Assembly (NCBI GenBank): GCA_963662155.1
Contig: OY759262.1
Coordinates: 64,614,263 to 64,678,262 of the forward strand
Reading direction: 5' to 3'
Length of the DNA: 64,000 nt
Source: Lamellibrachia columna
Lineage: Eukaryota > Annelida > Polychaeta > Sabellida > Siboglinidae
Part shown: one piece after another, positions 58,201 to 64,000 of the stretch
Layout: each line of letters begins with the position of its first letter
Position numbering within the stretch: position 1 is the stretch's first letter
Program-made: the position numbers and the translations under genes
Notes under the pieces: generated by a model
What the model was told of the DNA's origin: nothing
The model's input: only the letters and a program-made list of their open reading frames with translations
Database searches by the model: none

Positions 58201-60198
58201 TGTTTTTAATGGGAAAACAATAGGAGTGTTACACCTACTGACTGAACCAGACTCGGGAATTCTTTCTAAGTGGCATTACCTTTTTGCATCTCTGTGTTAC
58301 CGCATGCAGATTGAATCTGAAGGAAAGACCTGCTGTAGGTGCTTGAAAAAAGCCTGCATTATTGGAACATATTGAAATGAGCTGCCAATGTAGGAATTAT
58401 TTTGTGCTGACATCCTCTATTGGGTTGAGTGATGAGATTTCGTGAAAACAAACTGGGTTAAAATACTGCTGGTTGTCCGTCCGACTCAAGACCACCCTCG
58501 CTGTATACGTAATCTAAAGAGAGTTGTAACTTTTTTTTAAATGATAGATTCGCCCACACAGCACACGGAAAGGTCACAATGTCCATATTTAAGCTGTGCA
58601 TGGCATTACGGGATTATACCGTAATGATATTGACCAAACACAATTCAGCAATCTGCATTCGCATGACATGGTCTACGTCAAAGAAAATCATTTACTTACT
58701 TTGATTGGATCAATGATTTAGTGTTGTTGAGGCGAGTATATTGATCCAACTTGGTAGATGAAAGACATTGATATAGCCAAGAGGGAGGGTCTGTATCAAG
58801 ACAACGTGGTTTACTGGCCTATATCTCAGTTGTCAGGATAAACTTTGAAGCAATCATGCAGTTTTATGTGACTAGTATTTATGTGTCACTTGTTGCAGGA
58901 TCAATCAATAAAAAAAATTTTTTATTCAAACAAATGAAACAGACCAATTAAATATACAAAATAAATATACAAGCGTATAAAACTATTCTAAGGTATTGAT
59001 AAAAAATTCAGTCACACAGTATTTTTTTACGACAAGTGGACATCTCCCTAAAACACATATTGGAATGTGTATTCATCTATTCTGGAGGAAACACTGATAC
59101 ATACATATCAATGGCAACATGAAGATATCATTGTGATATTTCACTTTGGTGTAACACAGATAGAAAGTCAAGGCCAAGTAATTGCTAATATTCGCTACCA
59201 GCACAAAATCTATATATAGAGACGCTACAACAAACTGGTGCATTAGTGCTATCAGTCCTACTAGCAGCATTTTAGAATACGTAGAAAGTGTGGCACTTTA
59301 TAAAATAGTACCACATACTCCCGGCCGTGAATAACATGAATAATATCTATGCTATAAATGTAACATCAACCGAAGAACGGGCAGGAGAGAAAAAATAATC
59401 ATGGTGTTATTAATGAACTGTGTGCTAGCAGCTCACAGTGTGATAAGTGTTGGGTGTAGAGCTGAAATTTTATGACCTGGCCTCAGAGCTGGACCTGTGC
59501 TGTAGATTTATGTTATGTAGTGACTGTCTGATAGGTTTATAGCACCGCTAACAAGTGCTCCCTGGCAGTTGTGACTGAGGCTTGCTCCAGGGTGGATGTT
59601 GTCCAGTTCTGTTGGCCATGTGTGTGTATGTGGGTCTGACAGCAGTGTTTGATGTGACTGGAGAAGTTCTCTGTCAGTTTGACCGCTCTGTACATTGGAC
59701 TAGTAGTGGTCATTTTGTGTTTTTCATTGATTCTACACAAGTGGTCAGTGGTCAGTGACTCAGTATACTGTTTTCACTGGTATGGAGATGACTATATTTT
59801 ATGGCAACTGACGGTGTGGTCAGTATTTTTCACAGTGGACAATGGATTACATTGAGTGACCAAAAGATAATGAACAAAGTTACCTTGTTCTGCGATTGGT
59901 CAGTGTTACTGTGTTACTGACCACATCCTTTGGTTGAAGACTGCCCATGAGGGTGACTTGATGACTGTTGGTCAACCCAGTACAGGCCACACAGAGAAAC
60001 TAATGTGAGTGTTGACAAGCAGTATTCGAGACATGTAAGGGCGGTTTTTGATTCAACAGAATGGTGATGGAACTTAATTAGTTATGCAGTCAAAACTTAA
60101 TTGTTGCATTTGGTCTAATTGTGGTCAGCCGCCATATTTTAACTACAATTATGTTATTGTACCTTTGCACTGGTTCTTCTGGGCATGTGTACAAACAT
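58201..60198. other. Intronic unique sequence
   Basis: 59540-60000 has many GGTCAGT and GTGACT words like 51250-52780; no gene or element assigned. Confidence 0.45.
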
Positions 60199-60325
60199 TG
60201 ACATGAAAACACAAGTTGTCATGGATACACAGGTTGTTATGAATACACAAGTTGTTGTGGATACACAGGTTGTTATGGAGACACAGGTTGTCAATGGATA
60301 CAAACATTGTCATGGAGTCATAGGT
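60199..60325. repeat. Minisatellite, 20-bp unit, about 6 copies
   Basis: ATGGATACACAGGTTGTTAT with variants; adjoins a short (TA)n run at 60338-60354. Confidence 0.92.
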
Positions 60326-60412
60326 TGATATGTCAATATATATATATATATATATGTCATATATGTCATTTGGCTGTGCACTCATCCATTTCTCCATATG
60401 TTGATCCTTCCC

Positions 60413-60524
60413 TCTTTTGATGGCACATTGTGAAACCTGTGTGTCTATAAAGCCTGCTGCATCAAAGGTCTTTTGATGGCACATTGTGAAACCTGTGTGT
60501 CTATAAGGCCTGCTGCATCAAAGG
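60413..60524. repeat. Two copies of a 56-bp unit
   Basis: TCTTTTGATGGCACATTGTG, AAACCTGTGTGTCTATAA(A/G) and GCCTGCTGCATCAAAGG; 112 bp in total, one mismatch. Confidence 0.96.
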
Positions 60525-60832
60525 TCTTATTAGACAAGGTTATTTTTGCTATATTTTTTACAGGAACAATCCACTACTGGTAAATCACACCAATGAATTA
60601 CTACTTCAGACTAACCCTACTTCAGACTAACCCCTATCCTTTAAAAACCCTCCATTGATCACTTAATAAACTCCTTCAATTCCCCCATGGGGTCTGTTAG
60701 AGGGCACTGCTGTTACTCTCCCTGGGTGGACAACCAGTATGTTTTTGGCAGCAGTAGCAGAAAGACTACTGCCTCTACGCCATCGGGTAGTGTTACCTTT
60801 TCTGGAACTGCAGAAAGTAAGACCCATTCATC

Positions 60833-60887
60833 AGCAGAATCTGATTCTGCTGCACTTCGTGTTGTAGTAATGTATCGAAGTGCAGCA
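60833..60887. repeat. Two overlapping inverted repeats
   Basis: AGCAGAATC/GATTCTGCT at 60833-60851, then TGCTGCACTTCG at 60848-60859 pairing with CGAAGTGCAGCA at 60876-60887. Competing stems. Confidence 0.8.
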
Positions 60888-61279
60888 TGCTTCAGTTTGT
60901 TAGCATATGCTTTCACTTCTGTAATAAGCTGGCCAATGCTATGTCTTAATGTACCACTGTTGAATGAATACTTTAAACATTATTCTCTACAATATATTTA
61001 ACTTGCTTATTGTTATCTGGGTAGATGAATAGAAAAAATAAAATGTTGCATTTTCTACACGAGACACAAGTCTAGATGTGAGACTTGACCTCTCAATCCA
61101 TTATTCCCTATTCATCCTCTTCTATTATTAAATAAACCCTGCCCGCTTCCCGTGGGTGTTTTCCCTCCTCTTAACTCAATAAATCACAGATGAAGATTTA
61201 ATTAAAGACATGTTGTTAGCACTCCTTTAAGGCTCACTCAGTTACAGCACCAAACTATGGTTTGTTTTTTTCTCACCAG

Positions 61280-61454
61280 GGCTGCACAAAAACTAAATAT
61301 CACATCGAGGAGGAAGAAGAAGCATCACCCGGTGGAGCTGGAGCCGCAGCCGTTTCCCACCAACTTTGGGGGTGTTATACAGCTGAACCCACCCCCCGCT
61401 CCGCCCTGTCTCCTCCGCCCCAACACGCGGCTCCAGAACCCAGCCCTATGCAAG
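61280..61454 (+). CDS. KIF26: KIF26-family kinesin, exon just before the motor domain (AAQKL ... [10 protein letters not shown])
   Basis: Internal exon of 175 bp: acceptor TTTTTTTCTCACCAG, donor CAAG|GTGAGT. Its first base G completes the Arg codon started by AG at 35823-35824; then 58 codons follow in phase 0. The product begins [16 protein letters not shown] (basic cluster), continues through [11 protein letters not shown] and ends [13 protein letters not shown]...ALCK. Order and spacing of AAQKL, the basic run, F-x-G-V/I-L/I-Q and [10 protein letters not shown] match the segment that precedes the first motor-domain strand (VKVMLRI) in vertebrate KIF26A/B; this is the strongest homology in the window. 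The motor strand should start at the next exon because Lys-Val falls at this donor. I see no candidate for it before 64000, so the next exon is outside. Confidence in family is high; orthology to KIF26A versus KIF26B cannot be decided and may not apply to an invertebrate single copy. Confidence 0.93.
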
Positions 61455-61711
61455 GTGAGTCTAACTACTGTAGAGCAATAGATTAAGAACATGGCCAAAA
61501 CTCCCTGAATTGTCACAGAAAGTCACAAAACCCTCTGAATTGTCTCAGAAAGCCACAAAATTTGGCCGACATAATTTGACACTTGATTCTTCTTCTCAGT
61601 CTTCTACCATGTCGCAAGTCTTTGGCTTTGTTAACTTTCCCCCATCCTGCATTTCTCCATCTGGTGTTTTCATTCAGCCACACCACAGTTACTGCATGAA
61701 GACCAATCATT

Positions 61712-62478
61712 AATTTATACCCACCCAGCCAGTTACTCATTTATACAGCTGAGTAAACTGAGGCAATGTAGGGTGAACGAAATTGCCTGAGTTTAGGCAG
61801 AAATGGCAGCAAGAGGATTTGAACCCTGATCCTGTTGAATGAGATCCCGATGTCCTAGTCACAGTGCACCCCACATAGTCCTAGTCACAGTGCACCCCAC
61901 GTAGTCCTAATCACAGTGCACCCCACGTAGTCCTAGTCACAGTGCACCCTACGTAGTCCTAGTCACAGTGCACCCCACATAGTCCTAGTCACAGTGCACC
62001 CTACATAGTCCTAATCACAGTGCACCCCACGTAGTCCTAGTCACAGTGCACCCTATGTAGTTCTAGTCACAGTGTACCCCACGTAGTCCTAGTCACAGTG
62101 CACCCCACATAGTCCTAGTCACAGTGCACCCCACGTAGTCCTAGTCACAGTGCACCCCACGTAGTTCTAGTCACAGTGCACCTCACTTAGTGCTAGCTAG
62201 TCACAGTGCACCCCACGTAGTCCTAGTCACATTGCACCTCACTTAGTGCTAGTCACGGTGCACCACATGTAGTCCTAGTCACAGTGCACCCCACGTAGTC
62301 CTAGTCACATTGCACCTCATGTAGTCCTAGTCACATTGCACCCCACGTAGTCCTAGTCACATTGCACCTCAGTGCTAGTCACAGTGCACCTCATGTAGTC
62401 CTAGTCACATTGCACCCCACGTGGTCCTAGTCACATTGCACCTCAGTGCTAGTCACAGTGCACCACATGTAGGCCTAG
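61712..62478 (-). mobile_element. SINE family 1, inverted, head amplified into a minisatellite
   Basis: On the minus strand the body has GCTGTATAAATGAGTAACTG (61754-61735) and CAATTTCGTTCACCC. It is preceded by the B-box GGGTTCAAATCC at 61835-61824 and a head GTGACTAGGACATCGGGATC. The first 26 bp of the head region then repeat about 24 times (61853-62478). Confidence 0.8.
61853..62478 (-). repeat. Minisatellite, 26-bp unit, about 24 copies, from a SINE head
   Basis: On the plus strand the unit is TCCTAGTCACAGTGCACCCC then ACGTAG; the complement, GGGGTGCACTGTGACTAGGA, is the 5' tRNA-like end of the adjacent SINE. Later units show CACATTGCACCTCA variants. Confidence 0.97.
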
Positions 62479-62892
62479 TCACAGTGTTCACTTGTTGGTC
62501 ATTTCTTGTCCTTGCTCCGTTTCTGTCCTTCCCCCACTGACAAATATCCTATGTAAGTCTGTGATTGCTGGCACGACTTTCCCTCTGCTGGTATTTCCTG
62601 CCATCGCTCAGAGCGAGCCGTTTGAACGTAGCGAGACATACAGAGCCCTGTTTAGAGGAATGCTGTCTGCGTAGCCGCGGGCAACGCTGGGACATTGATC
62701 TCTCGACTGGATCATTGAAATTACACTTTTCACAGAAGCAGACTAATGAAATCATGCGTAGCACGGCGGTCTCACACTGAAACAACAGTTTCATCAGTTG
62801 GTTTTTGTATTTGCCATAGCTACGGAGCCTGTGCGGAGGAGAAACTTTTATGTAGATGAGTCATTATAGATACAGTCAGGAGATGGAGGGGG

Positions 62893-63033
62893 GAGGGGAG
62901 AGGGGCATTTCTAGGGATGTCTACTTCACTGCTCCCAAGGTCTGGGAGGGGGGCATTTTTAGGGATGTTTACTTCCCTGCTCCCAAGATCTGGGAGGGGG
63001 CATTTCTAGGGGTGTCTACTTCCCTGTTCCCAA
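62893..63033. repeat. Three copies of a 48-bp unit
   Basis: GGGAGGGGGGCATTTTTAGG, GATGTTTACTTCCCTGCTCC and CAAGATCT; the third copy has one or two bases changed. Confidence 0.95.
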
Positions 63034-63091
63034 GGTCAATATCTGCATATTATTACAATTTGGCATGTTTTGAAAAATTTTATTCATTAAC

Positions 63092-63285
63092 ATTTGGAGT
63101 ATTTTTTTTTGCATATTTTAATATTTGGCATATTATTAGAATTTGATATAATATTGTAAATATTAGCATTATTAACCCCTGGCTTATCTTTAATGTTTTG
63201 CAAAATTTTAATATTTGGCATATTGGTAGATTTTTGTGTATTGTTAATGTTTGGCATATTATTAGAATTTGGCATATAATTAGAA
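63092..63285. repeat. Degenerate AT-rich repeat around TTTGGCATATTATTAG
   Basis: About seven loosely spaced copies of AATATTTGGCATATTATTAG with AATTTTA linkers. Confidence 0.8.
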
Positions 63286-64000
63286 TTAACACATTCTAAA
63301 TTCAGTTGCAGACAGTGCAGCAGTATTAATCTCATTCCCCCAGATTTTCTTGTACTAATAAATGTTAAATATCATTATTAATAGTAGCTGCGGCAGAAAG
63401 TTACATTTGAAAAAACGTTAAAATGGATTGTGTTGCTTTTGGAAAACTTCCATCTTGTAAGAAAACTGCATGGAACCTGAGACCTTCGGTTGTCAGTATT
63501 GTTGTCACAGTAGACATAGTGTCTGTAGAGAATGTCACGCTGATGCAGGCGTCAAGGCTAAGACATTGCAAAAGAAAAATTTCACAATAAAAAATACAAC
63601 AGTTTTCTCTAGATGCAGCTAGTTGTTTGCCAAAAATGTGTCATGTTTAGAGACATTCCAGGAAGAAAACGATTTGCTGACCAAGTGTGTTTTTTCATTG
63701 ACACAAATTAATTAATAATAATAGCCTAGCCCCAGAGATGGGATAAGTAATTAACCGTTGTTAAATTTATGAGTTGTTGCTGGACAAAAAAATATGTAAA
63801 TATTTGAGGACTGTATATGTTATTTTAATGCAGTTTATTAAACAGGTACAAGATTAACAGAATGTATGCAACATTTCCCATCTTTCCTCACTGGTAACGG
63901 ACGTTCTGTTCCTGATATATCCTCTACCATTCTATTCCATGACATTACCCCTGGATTCCGTAAACATCATTGATTCTGAATTCAGCAGAAGAAAGTCGTT

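Larger units (their letters stand above)
35825..61279 (+). other. KIF26: KIF26 intron, 25,455 bp
   Basis: GT...AG intron in phase 2, splitting an Arg codon (AG|G). It starts with an 18-bp minisatellite only 76 bp after the donor and holds about twenty further tandem arrays, five LINE 3' fragments or relatives, two adjacent SINEs at 44100-44975 and a MITE-like element at 48596-48780. No internal exon was recognised; the flanking phases already join perfectly without one. Confidence 0.8.
61455..64000 (+). other. KIF26: Start of the next KIF26 intron, runs off the window
   Basis: Follows the GTGAGT donor. Contains a minus-strand SINE with its amplified head (61712-62478), a 48-bp triplication (62893-63033) and a degenerate AT-rich repeat (63092-63285). 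The block 62540-62790 is less AT-rich and has open frames on both strands that I do not recognise. No sequence resembling the first kinesin motor strand was found. Confidence 0.6.

Noticed and set aside
60687..61001. 104-codon plus-strand frame and 67-codon minus-strand frame
   Set aside because: Overlapping frames on both strands, no recognised domain; inverted repeats inside suggest non-coding origin.
62492..62794. Overlapping frames on both strands in less AT-rich DNA
   Set aside because: No motif of the kinesin motor domain or any known family was seen.

Overview
This is a window of animal nuclear DNA. It is AT-leaning and almost entirely non-coding, with consensus GT-AG splice sites, truncated LINEs, tRNA-derived SINEs and a very high load of minisatellites. 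No operons, ribosome binding sites or bacterial-type genes are present. The repeat mix and gene content suit an invertebrate (for example a mollusc, brachiopod or invertebrate deuterostome), but I cannot name the species from sequence alone.

The one gene I can support is a plus-strand kinesin of the KIF26 family, an atypical kinesin with a diverged motor. Three internal exons are visible: 25980-26172, 35607-35824 and 61280-61454. Their phases are compatible in order (ends in phase 0, 2 and 0) and all have good splice sites. The last two join across a split arginine codon to give the segment ASFFAR-AAQKL followed by a [10 protein letters not shown] motif. From memory of vertebrate KIF26A/KIF26B, this segment lies just N-terminal to the motor domain. 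The motor domain itself should start in the next exon, beyond base 64000. The first coding exon(s), with the N-terminal Cys-containing region, should lie upstream of 25980, probably outside the window. The visible introns are 9,434 bp and 25,455 bp.

Everything else appears to be intronic or upstream repeat landscape. (1) Degraded non-LTR retrotransposons: an RT fragment at 2286-3035, an L2-like RT on the minus strand at 14040-14850, and several 3' ends of one CR1/Rex-like family (7995-8290, 42741-43145, 43560-43790, 47838-47970, 52888-53060), plus a more distant 3' end at 30150-30335. (2) At least two tRNA-headed SINE families, about eleven copies. (3) A dispersed family called repeat A here, six copies. 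(4) MITE-like inverted-repeat elements, one starting 50 bp after a KIF26 exon. (5) About forty minisatellites with units of 10-48 bp, several over 500 bp.

The most interesting pattern is that many minisatellites are internal pieces of these dispersed elements amplified in place. The clearest is a SINE whose Pol III A-box head is repeated 16 times with an exact 27-bp period (21481-21912). Others are at 61853-62478, 25061-25224, 44346-44528 and 6668-6853. Long open frames inside minisatellites are artefacts of unit lengths that are multiples of three, or of stop-free units, and are not annotated as genes.
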